Part shown: positions 7,647 to 15,923 of the stretch, in pieces
Layout: each line of letters begins with the position of its first letter
How positions within the stretch are numbered: position 1 is the stretch's first letter
Source of the DNA: Bacillota bacterium
GTDB taxonomy: Bacteria > Bacillota > Dehalobacteriia > UBA4068
Assembly (NCBI GenBank): GCA_024679955.1
Contig: JAILCQ010000002.1
Coordinates: 1 to 48,428, forward strand
Length of the DNA: 48,428 nt
Direction: 5' to 3'
Notes under the pieces: generated by a model
What the model saw: only the letters and a program-made list of their open reading frames with translations
Database searches by the model: none
What the model was told of the DNA's origin: nothing
Translations under genes and position numbers: made by a program

Positions 7647-8096
7647 TTACAAAAAATCCTTGTGCAAAACCACGGTGGCCCCGGCGCCGGGATAGGAGGT
7701 GACCTCCACCCCATCCGTAAATGCCTGCATAAAGGCAAAGCCCAGACCCATTCTTTCGCCGCTGCTGGAAAAGTTGGCCTTCATGGCCTGCTCCACGTCT
7801 TCGATGCCCACGCCGTCGTCATGCACGGATATGGACAGGCGCTGGGCGCTGGATATCAAGGTCATGGTGATCAAACCGTCCTCTTTGCCCTGATAGCCGT
7901 GGATAATGGCGTTGGACACCGCTTCGCTGACTGCCACTTTCAATTCGTCCAGCTCCGCCATGCTGATCTGCCGTTCCGCCGCCATGGCCGCCGCCGCCAG
8001 CCTGGCCAGGGAAACGTTTTCGCTGCGGCTGAAGAACTCCAGCTTGACAACATTGGGCACGGCAACGGGTCTTTTGCTATGTATCGTATCCTTCAT
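7647..8096 (-). CDS. spoIIAB: anti-sigma F factor / serine kinase SpoIIAB
   Basis: SpoIIAB binds and blocks sigma-F and phosphorylates SpoIIAA with ATP. The 149-aa protein is a GHKL-type ATPase. The N box is in ELDELKVAVSEAVSNAIIHGYQG, the G1 box is in DDGVGIEDVEQA and the G2 region is in SSGERMGLGFAFMQAFTDGVEV. Its ATG overlaps the spoIIAA stop by four bases. Size and position in the operon are standard. Confidence 0.97.
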   Translation of the reverse strand: MKDTIHSKRPVAVPNVVKLEFFSRSENVSLARLAAAAMAAERQISMAELDELKVAVSEAVSNAIIHGYQGKEDGLITMTLISSAQRLSISVHDDGVGIEDVEQAMKANFSSSGERMGLGFAFMQAFTDGVEVTSYPGAGATVVLHKDFL

Positions 8097-8449
8097 TCTC
8101 TTTCCTCCTTGGCAAAATGCCCGCCCACCGGCGGTTCCACTTCGATCAGGCGGTCCAATCCGGAAGCGGTCAGCAGGCGGTAAACCTGATCGTTGGCATG
8201 ACGGATGACGATGCGGCCGCCGTTCAAGGCCAATTCCCGATAACGGCCCATCAATACCCCCAGCCCGGAACTGTCGATAAAGCTGACCCGAGAAAAATCC
8301 AACATCAAACAGCGGCTGCGGCTTTTGGCCAAAGCGGTTTTTAATTTGTCTTTGAACGGACCGGCCGCGGACAAATCCAATTCGCCGCCTACGGCGACCA
8401 CCAACCAGTCCCGTCCCTGATAGTTTTTGTGTTCCGTTTTAAAATCCAT
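8093..8449 (-). CDS. spoIIAA: anti-sigma F factor antagonist SpoIIAA
   Basis: SpoIIAA is a STAS-domain protein that frees sigma-F by binding SpoIIAB once its serine has been dephosphorylated by SpoIIE. The 118-aa protein carries the conserved phosphorylation segment FIDSSGLGVLMGRYRE, with the target serine probably S60. The ATG at 8449 is chosen because GGAGG lies six bases before it; an upstream in-frame ATG would add 44 residues with no STAS similarity. A sigma-H-like promoter lies immediately upstream. Confidence 0.96.
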   Translation of the reverse strand: MDFKTEHKNYQGRDWLVVAVGGELDLSAAGPFKDKLKTALAKSRSRCLMLDFSRVSFIDSSGLGVLMGRYRELALNGGRIVIRHANDQVYRLLTASGLDRLIEVEPPVGGHFAKEERE

Positions 8450-8484
8450 AGCGTCCTCCCGGTTTTTCGCTTTTCCCTCCATGC

Positions 8485-8512
8485 ATTCTTGGCAATTATT
8501 TTTCTTTCCTGC
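8485..8512 (-). promoter_or_regulatory. sigma-H-type promoter of the spoIIA operon
   Basis: The minus strand shows GCAGGAAA, 13 bases, then CAAGAAT. This fits the sigma-H pattern (RnAGGAwww, 11-14 bases, nnGAAT). The spoIIA operon of Bacillus is transcribed by sigma-H, so the position and the match agree. No clear Spo0A box was found beside it. Confidence 0.7.
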
Positions 8513-8812
8513 CGCAAAAAAACAGAAATAATGGCAATCTATCACCGGTTTTGTCTTATTATTGCCAATTTTTCCCAACACAGTATCTGGTTTCTGCGCA
8601 TGTATTTGCCGAGGATAATCGGCGGCGGAATAAGCAAGCTAGTATAGACCGCCGCGGTCAAAACCGTTTCCGGCGGCGCCGGCCAAGGCCGGCCCTTTGG
8701 GCTGTATGCTTTTTGATACAAGCCCGGCCCGGGCCGGAACGGACAAAGGGCGGCGGCGCAGTACGGCGGCCCAACTGGCGGCAAAACAGAATCAAAAGAA
8801 AGGAGGAAAACT
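8513..8812. other. intergenic region between divergent spoIIA and spoIVB
   Basis: No gene is seen. The left part is AT-rich and belongs to the spoIIA promoter region. The right part is strongly GC-rich and contains a hairpin with arms GGGCTGTAT (8699-8707) and ATACAAGCCC (8716-8725), next to further GGCC-rich palindromes. A forespore promoter for spoIVB is expected here, but I could not identify one with confidence. Confidence 0.5.
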
Positions 8813-9892
8813 TTGCACAAGAAAAAAAATGCGATCCATCATTTCCGAACCTGCAAAATAGGCGCTTTTGTGATGGTTCTTGCCTTGCTGCTGGCCGGAT
8901 GGTCTTCACCGGCCCTGGCCGAGGACGGCGATTTGCCCCAGGTTTATGTGGGCGGCCAATCCATCGGCATCTTTTTGCACGACCAGGGCGTCACCGTGGT
9001 GGGCTTTGCCCCGGTCTATGCGGAAGACGGCCGGGAAAGCAATCCGGCGGCGGAGGCGGGGCTGCAGACCGGCGACTGTATCCTGGAGATCAACGGCGAA
9101 ACCGTGACCGGCCAACAGCAAATGACGGAAATCATCGGCCGCTGGACGGCGGGAGACCCACCCTTGAAATTACGGTACAGCCGTAACGGGGACAAAGAGA
9201 TCGCCTGGGTAACGCCGGCCCACTGCAGCCGCAGCCAATGCTGGCGCATCGGTTTGTATGTGCGGGACGACACCGCCGGCATCGGCACCCTGACCTTTTA
9301 CGAACCCAGCAGCGGCGTTTACGGCGCACTGGGCCATCAGGTCAGCAACGCCGGGGCGGAAGACGGCGGGGACGCTCTGGGGGCGATCGGCCGGGCGCCG
9401 ATCTCCGGCATCCGCATCGGCAAAGCCGGCTCTCCCGGCGAGAAAATGGGCGTATTCATTGCCGAGCCCACCGGCGACGTGCAGGAAAACACGGTATACG
9501 GCTTATTCGGCATTTTGTATCAAAAACCGCAGCCGCTTTACCGTACCCAAACCCTGCCTCTGGCCCAGGTGGATGAGGTGAAGACCGGCCCCGCCGAATT
9601 GCTGACGGTGATCGACGGCGAAAAAATCCAATCCTTCCAAGTTAATATTGCCAAAATCAACGCCAATTATAAGTCCAGCGGCAAAGGCATGGTCATCGAA
9701 ATCACCGACCGGGAATTGATACGCAAGACCGGTGGCATCATCCAGGGCATGTCCGGTTCGCCCATCGTGCAAAACGGCAAGCTGGCCGGGGCGGTAAGCC
9801 ATGTGTTCGTCAACGATCCTTTGCACGGTTACGCCTGCTTTGCCCAATGGATGTGGGAAAAAGCGGAACCTTTGGAAGCTGGGGCCGCATAA
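8813..9892 (+). CDS. spoIVB: SpoIVB serine peptidase (stage IV sporulation protein B)
   Basis: SpoIVB is secreted from the forespore and signals to the mother cell to activate pro-sigma-K processing. The 359-aa protein starts with TTG after a strong AAAGGAGG. It has an N-terminal signal/anchor segment (about residues 15-36), a PDZ domain (about 45-130) and an S55 peptidase domain. The catalytic residues align as H175 (GALGHQVSN), D299 (EITDREL) and S314 (GMSGSPIVQNGK). The direct neighbourhood with spo0A is conserved in spore formers. Confidence 0.96.
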   Translation: MHKKKNAIHHFRTCKIGAFVMVLALLLAGWSSPALAEDGDLPQVYVGGQSIGIFLHDQGVTVVGFAPVYAEDGRESNPAAEAGLQTGDCILEINGETVTGQQQMTEIIGRWTAGDPPLKLRYSRNGDKEIAWVTPAHCSRSQCWRIGLYVRDDTAGIGTLTFYEPSSGVYGALGHQVSNAGAEDGGDALGAIGRAPISGIRIGKAGSPGEKMGVFIAEPTGDVQENTVYGLFGILYQKPQPLYRTQTLPLAQVDEVKTGPAELLTVIDGEKIQSFQVNIAKINANYKSSGKGMVIEITDRELIRKTGGIIQGMSGSPIVQNGKLAGAVSHVFVNDPLHGYACFAQWMWEKAEPLEAGAA

Positions 9893-9899
9893 TAAACGC

Positions 9900-9930
9900 A
9901 GCCGGAGCCAAAACGGCTCCGGCTTTTTTT
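9900..9930 (+). terminator. intrinsic terminator after spoIVB
   Basis: AGCCGGAGCC, a short AAAA-containing loop and GGCTCCGGCT are followed by seven T. This separates spoIVB from spo0A transcription. Confidence 0.9.
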
Positions 9931-10027
9931 CGCGCAATTTTTTTTGACTGGCGATCCGTCATAATCCTTCATTTTTGGTGGAATTGTTACAAAACAATAG
10001 CGCTTTTCTTATGAATGGCTTCCCGAT

Positions 10028-10076
10028 TTCGACATCTTTCGAGCAAAAATGTCGAAAACCGCACATATTTGTCGCA
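10028..10076 (+). promoter_or_regulatory. cluster of three Spo0A-binding boxes upstream of spo0A
   Basis: Compared with the 0A box TTTGTCGAA, there is GATGTCGAA on the minus strand (10028-10036), AATGTCGAA on the plus strand (10048-10056) and TTTGTCGCA on the plus strand (10068-10076). All three keep the TGTCG core. Their spacing of about two helical turns suggests cooperative binding and autoregulation by phosphorylated Spo0A. Confidence 0.7.
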
Positions 10077-10107
10077 ATAAAAACGGGCTTACAGGCATGA
10101 TTCTGGA

Positions 10108-10132
10108 AGGATTTGCCATAGCCGCACCGAAA
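10108..10132 (+). promoter_or_regulatory. possible sigma-H promoter of spo0A
   Basis: AGGATTT is followed after 11 bases by ACCGAAA, one base away from the usual nnGAAT -10. It sits just downstream of the 0A boxes and about 45 bases before the spo0A start. In Bacillus spo0A has a sigma-H promoter in this position. Confidence 0.45.
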
Positions 10133-10182
10133 AACTAAGAATATAAGGCCTTACAAAAAATTTAACGGGAAGCGGGGTACAT

Positions 10183-10950
10183 ATGGAGAAAACCATAAAA
10201 ATAGTAATCGTAGACGATGATAAAATATTTTCTTCGGCTTTGGAAGAATATTTCTCCTCTTTAGATAATTATCAGGTATGCGCAAATGCGGAAAACGGGC
10301 AAAAGGGTCTGGAATACATCGAAAAATATCATCCGGACGTAGTTATTTTGGACTTGGTCATGCCGCATTTGGACGGCATAGGCGTTTTGGAAGCGTTGAA
10401 CGCCAATCCGCTGGCCGATATGCCGCATATCATATGCATCACCTCTTTTGCCCAGGCCAATTTGACCAAAAAAGCCATGGAACTGGGCGTGTCTTATTAC
10501 ATGATGAAGCCTTTCGATTTGGACACCCTGGAAAAACGGATACGGCAAATCACCCGCGTCAACGAAGCGGAAGTGATCACCGTGGGCAAAACCGCCAATC
10601 TGGAAGTGGAAGTCACCCGCATCATCCACCAGATGGGCGTCCCCGCCCATGTCAAAGGCTATCAATATCTGCGGGACGCCATACTGCTGGTCACCAAAGA
10701 AATCAATCTGATGGGGGCCGTGACCAAAGAGCTGTATCCGATGATCGCGGAAAAATACAACACCACCGCCTCCCGGGTGGAACGGGCCATCCGCCACGCC
10801 ATCGAGCTAGCCTGGGATCGGGGCAATGTGGAGATGATGAACCGCTATTTCGGCTACACCATCAACATCGAAAGAGGAAAACCCACCAACAGCGAGTTCA
10901 TCGCCATGATCGCCGACAAACTGCGCATGGGCGATAAAATGGTTATGTGA
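10183..10950 (+). CDS. spo0A: sporulation master regulator Spo0A
   Basis: Spo0A is the response regulator that commits cells to sporulation after phosphorylation. The 255-aa protein has an N-terminal receiver domain with acidic residues DDD at 11-13 and the phosphorylation site D57 ([13 protein letters not shown]); the K of the switch is in MMKPFD. The C-terminal effector domain (about 145-255) contains the Spo0A-specific helix-turn-helix region [28 protein letters not shown]. An AACGGGAAG site precedes the ATG. The upstream 0A boxes suggest autoregulation. Confidence 0.98.
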   Translation: MEKTIKIVIVDDDKIFSSALEEYFSSLDNYQVCANAENGQKGLEYIEKYHPDVVILDLVMPHLDGIGVLEALNANPLADMPHIICITSFAQANLTKKAMELGVSYYMMKPFDLDTLEKRIRQITRVNEAEVITVGKTANLEVEVTRIIHQMGVPAHVKGYQYLRDAILLVTKEINLMGAVTKELYPMIAEKYNTTASRVERAIRHAIELAWDRGNVEMMNRYFGYTINIERGKPTNSEFIAMIADKLRMGDKMVM

Positions 10951-10986
10951 GCGCACGCCCTGCCGGGCAAAACGAACTTTTTTGCA

Positions 10987-11015
10987 TTGAATACAGCCGC
11001 TTTCTCTGCTATACT
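10987..11015 (+). promoter_or_regulatory. sigma-A promoter of pncB
   Basis: TTGAAT, 17 bases and TATACT lie about 60 bases before the pncB start. The -10 box is located within the loop of the hairpin at 10994-11037. Confidence 0.6.
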
Positions 11016-11037
11016 ATATTTCAGAAGAAAGCGGCTG
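10994..11037 (+). terminator. inverted repeat, probable terminator of spo0A
   Basis: CAGCCGCTTTCT and AGAAAGCGGCTG form a perfect 12-bp stem with a 20-base loop, followed by TTGATTTTTG. It can end spo0A transcription. Because the pncB -10 box is in its loop, it may also affect the pncB leader. Confidence 0.6.
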
Positions 11038-11074
11038 TTGATTTTTGTCAAAACAAGGAAGAAGGAACGTCGAT

Positions 11075-12526
11075 ATGGATAAAAGACATTTAAGCTTATT
11101 ATGCGATTATTACGAATTGACCATGGGAAACGGCTATTTTGCCCATAATCTGCATGAAAAAACCGCCTATTTTGATTTGTATTTCCGCCAAATACCGGAT
11201 GGAGGCGGCTATGCCATCACCGCCGGCTTGCAGCAGTTGATCGAATACATTGAAAACCTGCATTTTGATGAGGAAGATATCGCTTTTCTGCGTGGAAAGG
11301 GCATTTTCTCCGACGCTTTTTTGGATTATCTGGCAGATTTTCATTTCAGCGGCGACATTTACGCCATCCCCGAAGGCACGCCGGTTTTCCCCGGCGAGCC
11401 GCTGGTCATCGTCAAAGCCCCGGCGGCCCAGGCCCAATTGATCGAAACCTATTCCCTGCTTACCTTTAATCACCAGTCCCTGATCGCCACCAAGGCCAGC
11501 CGCATCGTCCGGGCGGCCCAAGGCCGTCCGGTGATGGAATTCGGCTCCCGGCGGGCCCAGGGCGCGGACGCCGCCATCATCGGCGCCAGAGCCGCCTATA
11601 TCGGCGGCTGCGCCGCCAGCGCCTGCACCCTGACGGACGCCATCTACGGCGTGCCGGCCAGCGGCACCATGGCCCATTCCTGGGTACAGACCTTTGAAAA
11701 CGAATACGAGGCCTTCAAGGCCTATTGCCAGGTTTATCCCCATAACGCCACATTATTGGTGGACACCTACAATACGCTGAAAAGCGGCGTGCCCAATGCC
11801 ATCCGCGTTTTCAAAGAAGTTTTGCTGCCCCAGGGCATCCAAAACTGCGCTATACGCCTGGATTCCGGCGATTTGGCCTTCCTTTCCCAGAGCGCCAGAA
11901 AAATGCTGGACGACGCCGGCCTGCCCTTCTGCAAAATCGTCGCCTCCAATGCCCTGGACGAATGGCTGATCCGCGACCTGCTGCAGCAAGGGGCGCAGAT
12001 CGACAGCTTCGGCGTGGGCGAAAAGCTGATCACCGCCCGCAGCGAACCGGTTTTCGGCTGCATCTACAAGCTGGTGGCCACGGAAAACGACGCCGGGGAG
12101 ATCGTTCCCAAAATCAAAATCTCCGAAAACGTCTCCAAAATCACCACGCCCCATTTCAAAAAAATCTATCGTCTGTTTGAAAAAGACAGTGGCAAAGCCA
12201 TCGCCGATCAGATCTGCTTGCATGATGAAACCATAGACGAAAGCCAACCGCTGGAAATCTTTGATCCGCTGGCCCCCTGGAAACGCAAAACCGTCAGCAA
12301 TTTCATTGCCAAAGAATTGCTGCAGCCGATCTTCATCAAAGGCCAAAAAGTATACCAACAGCCCGAACTGCCGCAGATCCAGGCCTATTGCCGGGAGCAA
12401 ATGGATACGCTTTGGGATGAGGTCAAGCGTTTTGAATATCCCCATCACTATTATGTGGATCTTTCGCAAAAGCTTTGGGATATCAAACAGACGCTGCTGT
12501 ATAAGAACAATCAACAGTCTCAATAA
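11075..12526 (+). CDS. pncB: nicotinate phosphoribosyltransferase
   Basis: The enzyme makes nicotinate mononucleotide from nicotinate and PRPP in NAD salvage. The 483-aa protein begins MDKRHLSLLCDYYELTMGNGYFAHN. It includes the family segments VMEFGSRRAQGADAAIIGARAAYIGGCAASA, TLLVDTYNTLKSGVPNAI and IRLDSGDLAFLSQSARKMLDDAGL. The length fits the long bacterial type with a C-terminal extension. The ATG at 11075 follows AAGGAACG; an upstream TTG would add 10 residues. A nicotinamidase-like gene at 3050 could supply its substrate. Confidence 0.95.
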   Translation: MDKRHLSLLCDYYELTMGNGYFAHNLHEKTAYFDLYFRQIPDGGGYAITAGLQQLIEYIENLHFDEEDIAFLRGKGIFSDAFLDYLADFHFSGDIYAIPEGTPVFPGEPLVIVKAPAAQAQLIETYSLLTFNHQSLIATKASRIVRAAQGRPVMEFGSRRAQGADAAIIGARAAYIGGCAASACTLTDAIYGVPASGTMAHSWVQTFENEYEAFKAYCQVYPHNATLLVDTYNTLKSGVPNAIRVFKEVLLPQGIQNCAIRLDSGDLAFLSQSARKMLDDAGLPFCKIVASNALDEWLIRDLLQQGAQIDSFGVGEKLITARSEPVFGCIYKLVATENDAGEIVPKIKISENVSKITTPHFKKIYRLFEKDSGKAIADQICLHDETIDESQPLEIFDPLAPWKRKTVSNFIAKELLQPIFIKGQKVYQQPELPQIQAYCREQMDTLWDEVKRFEYPHHYYVDLSQKLWDIKQTLLYKNNQQSQ

Positions 12527-12544
12527 ACAAAACCAGCGCACAGC

Positions 12545-12574
12545 AAACCGGCGGGGCCAAATCCCGCCGGTTTT
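12545..12574 (+). terminator. terminator after pncB
   Basis: AAACCGGCGGG and CCCGCCGGTTT form an 11-bp stem with a 7-base loop, extended by TTTTG. It lies 18 bases after the pncB stop. Confidence 0.75.
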
Positions 12575-12586
12575 GTGCTGGAACAG

Positions 12587-12653
12587 AAAAATACCGTTTT
12601 CCCAATAAAGCGAAAGGCCTGCCCTTGCTTTTTTATGGGAAAACGGTATTTTT
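12587..12653 (-). terminator. terminator of the selA/tRNA-Sec transcript (bidirectional)
   Basis: AAAAATACCGTTTTCCCA (12587-12604) and TGGGAAAACGGTATTTTT (12636-12653) are perfect 18-bp arms. Read on the minus strand, the second arm ends in a T run directly after the tRNA 3' end. In the plus direction it could also stop readthrough from pncB. Confidence 0.8.
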
Positions 12654-12654
12654 T

Positions 12655-12751
12655 TGGCGGGAACGTGTGGGGATCGAACCCACCCGAGACGGGCGTACCG
12701 CCCCGCGTCGGATTTGAAGTCCGCGTCAGCCACCAGGCCAAATCCGTCCCC
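12655..12751 (-). tRNA. selC: tRNA-Sec (anticodon UCA)
   Basis: The minus strand folds into a long tRNA of 97 nt including an encoded CCA. The anticodon arm is GGACT-TCA-AATCC, as in known selenocysteine tRNAs. There is a long variable arm (GGGCGGTACGCCC) and a T arm GTGGGTTCGATCCCCAC. The acceptor GGGGACG pairs with CGTTCCC. It decodes UGA as selenocysteine together with SelB, which is not in this window. It follows selA on the same strand. Confidence 0.95.
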
Positions 12752-12850
12752 ATACAGTATAGACCGCCGGCCAAACCCCGTATGCCGCCAAAGCGGCCCC
12801 CGAACAAGGGCTGCCGGGGATTTGGGTTTCGGCGGCAGGAAAACCGGCGG

Positions 12851-14239
12851 CTATTCCCCGGCGCGGCAAATGCGCCCCAGGGAAGCGGCCAAATCTTCCA
12901 TATCCCGATCGCTTAGCGTCCGGGGATCCACGATGAGCTTATCCTTTCGGATATAGGCGATGGCCGGCGGTTCGCCTTTGCGCAGGGCCCGGGCCAAAGC
13001 TTCGGCGCTGAAACGGTCGTGCCGGAGCAGCAAGGCCCAGCCGGACAAACGGACCTGGGGCAGGCTGCCGCCGCCCACTTCCGACTCGATCTGCTCTTCT
13101 TCCACGTTCAATCCGGGGCAATCCGCCAGCATTTGCCGCAGAGCCGCGCACTTTTGCCGCAATTGGGGCAAATCCGCGGCCAGCATAGCCAGCAAAGGGA
13201 TATCCTGCCAGCGTTCCTGCCGGTACAGCAGCAAAGTCGCGCCCAAAGCCGCCAAAGCCAGCTTGTCCGGGCGCAGCACCCGGTACAGCGGGTCTTCCTG
13301 GATCTTTCGCAGACAGGCTTTTTTGCCCAAAATGACGCCGGTCTGAGGGCCGCCCAGCAGCTTGTCGCCGCTGCAGGTGATCACATCCGCCGTTTTGGCC
13401 ATTTGCCGCAGCAAAGGTTCCTGCTCCGCCAACCAGGGCGCCGCTGGATACAGGCAACCGCTGCCCAAATCGGCCAGCACCGGTAAGCCCGTCTCCCGGC
13501 CCAGGGCTTGCAGCGCGGGCAAATCCACAGACTGCACAAAGCCCACCTGCTGAAAATTGCTCTGATGCACCCACAGCAACAGCGCCGTACGCTCGCCGAC
13601 GGCCCGGCGATAGTCCTCCGTATAGGTTTTGTTGGTACAGCCTACCTCCCGCAAAACCGCGCCGCTTTGGCCGATGATATCGGGCAGGCGAAAAGAACCG
13701 CCGATCTCCACCATCTGGCCGCGGGATAAAATCACTTCGCCGCCGCCCGCCAGAGCATGCAAAGCCAGCAATACCGCCGCGGCGTTATTGTTCACCAGGC
13801 AGGCGGCCTCCGCGCCGCTTAATTCGCAAAGCAGCTCCACGATCCCTTGCCCCCGCAGGCCCCGTTTGCCTTGCTCCAAATCCAGCTCCAGATCGCAATA
13901 TCCGGAGGCGCAGGTTTCTATAGCATCCAAGGCGGCCCGAGCCAGCGGCGCGCGGCCCATATTGGTATGCAAAGGCACGCCGGTGGCGTTCAGCACCCGG
14001 CGCAGAGGCGGGGTCATCTTTTTTTTATAAATACGCTGCGCTTCCGCCGCCGCCAGCGACAGCAAGGCCTGCCGGTCCCGGCTTTGTTCCCGGCCCTGCA
14101 GCAAGGCCTGGCGCAGCCCCTCCACCGCCTCCCGGCAGGCTTCGCTCAGCAAAGCCGGGTTGCAGTCGCCGCCCAATGCCTGCCGCGCCCGCTGCATCGT
14201 CCGATCCACGGCGGGCAGATTCTGTAAATATCTATCCAT
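12851..14239 (-). CDS. selA: L-seryl-tRNA(Sec) selenium transferase
   Basis: SelA is a PLP enzyme that converts Ser-tRNA(Sec) to selenocysteinyl-tRNA with selenophosphate. The 462-aa protein shows the N-terminal tRNA-binding region and the conserved LNATGVPLHTNMGRAPL segment. The PLP lysine motif is in VITCSGDKLLGGPQTGVILGKK. Its length is typical. The tRNA-Sec gene lies about 100 bases downstream and is the natural partner. It starts 12 bases after the stop of the small anchored protein gene, which suggests cotranscription from the serine dehydratase side. Confidence 0.97.
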   Translation of the reverse strand: MDRYLQNLPAVDRTMQRARQALGGDCNPALLSEACREAVEGLRQALLQGREQSRDRQALLSLAAAEAQRIYKKKMTPPLRRVLNATGVPLHTNMGRAPLARAALDAIETCASGYCDLELDLEQGKRGLRGQGIVELLCELSGAEAACLVNNNAAAVLLALHALAGGGEVILSRGQMVEIGGSFRLPDIIGQSGAVLREVGCTNKTYTEDYRRAVGERTALLLWVHQSNFQQVGFVQSVDLPALQALGRETGLPVLADLGSGCLYPAAPWLAEQEPLLRQMAKTADVITCSGDKLLGGPQTGVILGKKACLRKIQEDPLYRVLRPDKLALAALGATLLLYRQERWQDIPLLAMLAADLPQLRQKCAALRQMLADCPGLNVEEEQIESEVGGGSLPQVRLSGWALLLRHDRFSAEALARALRKGEPPAIAYIRKDKLIVDPRTLSDRDMEDLAASLGRICRAGE

Positions 14240-14251
14240 AACCGCCCAACC

Positions 14252-14662
14252 TTATTCCTGCGCATTCTCGCCCTGCAAATCCTCGATCTGCAGTTTGCCG
14301 TCGGGCAGATCCGCATAGGGATCCTCCCGCTCCATCGTACGCAGCAGATGGCCGAACAGGTACATATCCGCCGCTAAAACGTCGGGATAGGGATTCAGCA
14401 CCACGCCTTTGCCGTCGATCACCGTCACCTGCTCCGGATCGCTTTTGGGACGGAAGCGGCCGGATAAATGAATGGTATAGCCCAACCCCTGATAGACGCC
14501 GCTGTTGCCGTCGGCGCTTTGCTCGATCACTTGGGTATAGATCGGCTTTCTGTATTTGGCAAACACCCGGTTATAGTCGTTGATCACCAGGGTGCCCCAG
14601 GTGATCAGGGCAAAAAACAGCAAGCCAACTATGGACAGGAGAACGATTTTTCCTTTTTTCAT
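14252..14662 (-). CDS. small membrane-anchored protein of unknown function
   Basis: The 136-aa protein has one N-terminal transmembrane segment (about residues 6-28, IVLLSIVGLLFFALITWGTLVI), then an outside-facing domain of about 105 residues ending in an acidic tail. The middle reads as a small beta-rich domain (GVYQGLGYTIHLSGRF, then VTVIDGKGVVLNPYP). I do not recognise the family. A strong AGGAGG site precedes the ATG. It lies between the YibE/F gene and selA with short gaps, so it is probably part of that transcript. Confidence 0.8.
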   Translation of the reverse strand: MKKGKIVLLSIVGLLFFALITWGTLVINDYNRVFAKYRKPIYTQVIEQSADGNSGVYQGLGYTIHLSGRFRPKSDPEQVTVIDGKGVVLNPYPDVLAADMYLFGHLLRTMEREDPYADLPDGKLQIEDLQGENAQE

Positions 14663-14719
14663 AAAACCTCCTTCGGATAGCGCCGCAGCCCGGATGGGAA
14701 ACGGGCCGGCGGCGGTTTT

Positions 14720-15919
14720 CTAGGTATGGGAAACGGCTTTTTTATGGCAGTACAAAGCGACGCAAAACAAGGACGTCAGCGGTATGGTCAGCAAAATGCC
14801 GAAGCTGCCGGCTAAAGCCTGCAAGGCCGTGACGACGATCAATTCCAGGTTGAACAGTTCCAATAGGTTATCGTTATAGGCCGCCATCAGCAGGGTAAGG
14901 CATAGGCCGCTGCCGATATAGGCCAAAACCAAGGTATTGGCCATGGTGCCCATGATATCCCTGCCGATATTCAGGCCGGAAGCGACCAAACCCCTGGGCG
15001 TGATATCCGGTGCGTTCTGCTTCAACTCGTTCAAAGACGAAGCGATATCCATGGCCACGTCCATGATCGCGCCCATGGCGCCGATGATGATGGCGGCAAA
15101 GACGACGCCGTGCAAGTCGATGGGATGATCCGGGTTCAGCAATTGCAAATACAGCGTATCCTCGTCGATCATGCCCGTCAGGCGCAGGGCTTTGTCCATG
15201 ATCACCGTAAGCAAACCGGCGATGGCCACGCCGCCGAAACAACCTGCGCCGGCGGCAAAGCTTTTGGCGCAAGCGCCGTTGATCAGCAGCATGGTACTGA
15301 CGATCACAAACAGGCAGGTAACGATGGAGCCCGCGTAAATGTTCCTGCCGTTGAGCACGGAGGGTACGAACACTGAGAATACGGCCAGGCAGGTAAAGGT
15401 CAAAGCGATCAGCGTATGTAGCCCCTTCCAGCGGCCGAACAGCAACAGGCACAGGGCGAAAATCACCGTCAAAACGATCAAAACGTCGCTGCGCAAATAC
15501 TCCAGCATCGTCCATTCCGCGTCGGAGCTGCCGTCGGTATTGGGCGAGATCAGCACTTTATCGCCGGTGTTGATCTGCTGCAGCACCGGATAATAGTTGG
15601 GGTCGATGATCTGACAGGCCACCGCTTCCCCGCCTTTGTCCGGGCCGCTGAGGATTTTCGCCCGGAAATAGACATACTGTATGCTTTGCGCCGCATCAGT
15701 ACTGCCGGGCACATCGGTGGAACGAACGGCGATAATGGAACTGACCTGGGCTTTTACCGTGTCTTGACTGTATACCGCCTGCCGGTCGCTTTGAGGATGC
15801 GCCCACAGACTGCCGGCCCAAATATATATCGCCGAAAAGAGTATGGTCAAAACAAAAATCAACGCTTTTTTCTTGTCCAAAGGCTGTCTTTCTCTTTCTT
15901 TCTTGAAAATAGCTCCCAT
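14720..15919 (-). CDS. YibE/F-like multi-pass membrane protein
   Basis: The 399-aa protein has an N-terminal transmembrane segment and an extracytoplasmic beta-rich region (about 45-150, with GDKVLISPNTDGS). About seven more transmembrane helices follow. Segments such as GVVFAAIIIGAMGAIMDVAMDIASSLNELKQNAPDITPRGLVASGLNIGRDIMGTMANTLVLAYIG are typical of the YibE/F family, whose biochemical role is not established. The start at 15919 lies four bases after the stop of the serine dehydratase, without a strong ribosome site of its own. A longer in-frame start inside that gene is possible. Confidence 0.88.
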   Translation of the reverse strand: MGAIFKKERERQPLDKKKALIFVLTILFSAIYIWAGSLWAHPQSDRQAVYSQDTVKAQVSSIIAVRSTDVPGSTDAAQSIQYVYFRAKILSGPDKGGEAVACQIIDPNYYPVLQQINTGDKVLISPNTDGSSDAEWTMLEYLRSDVLIVLTVIFALCLLLFGRWKGLHTLIALTFTCLAVFSVFVPSVLNGRNIYAGSIVTCLFVIVSTMLLINGACAKSFAAGAGCFGGVAIAGLLTVIMDKALRLTGMIDEDTLYLQLLNPDHPIDLHGVVFAAIIIGAMGAIMDVAMDIASSLNELKQNAPDITPRGLVASGLNIGRDIMGTMANTLVLAYIGSGLCLTLLMAAYNDNLLELFNLELIVVTALQALAGSFGILLTIPLTSLFCVALYCHKKAVSHT

Positions 15920-15923
15920 AGAT

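Noticed and set aside
12756-12761. TATACT as a promoter for tRNA-Sec
   Set aside because: It lies only four bases from the tRNA 5' end and has no -35 box at 16-18 bases. Readthrough from selA is more likely.
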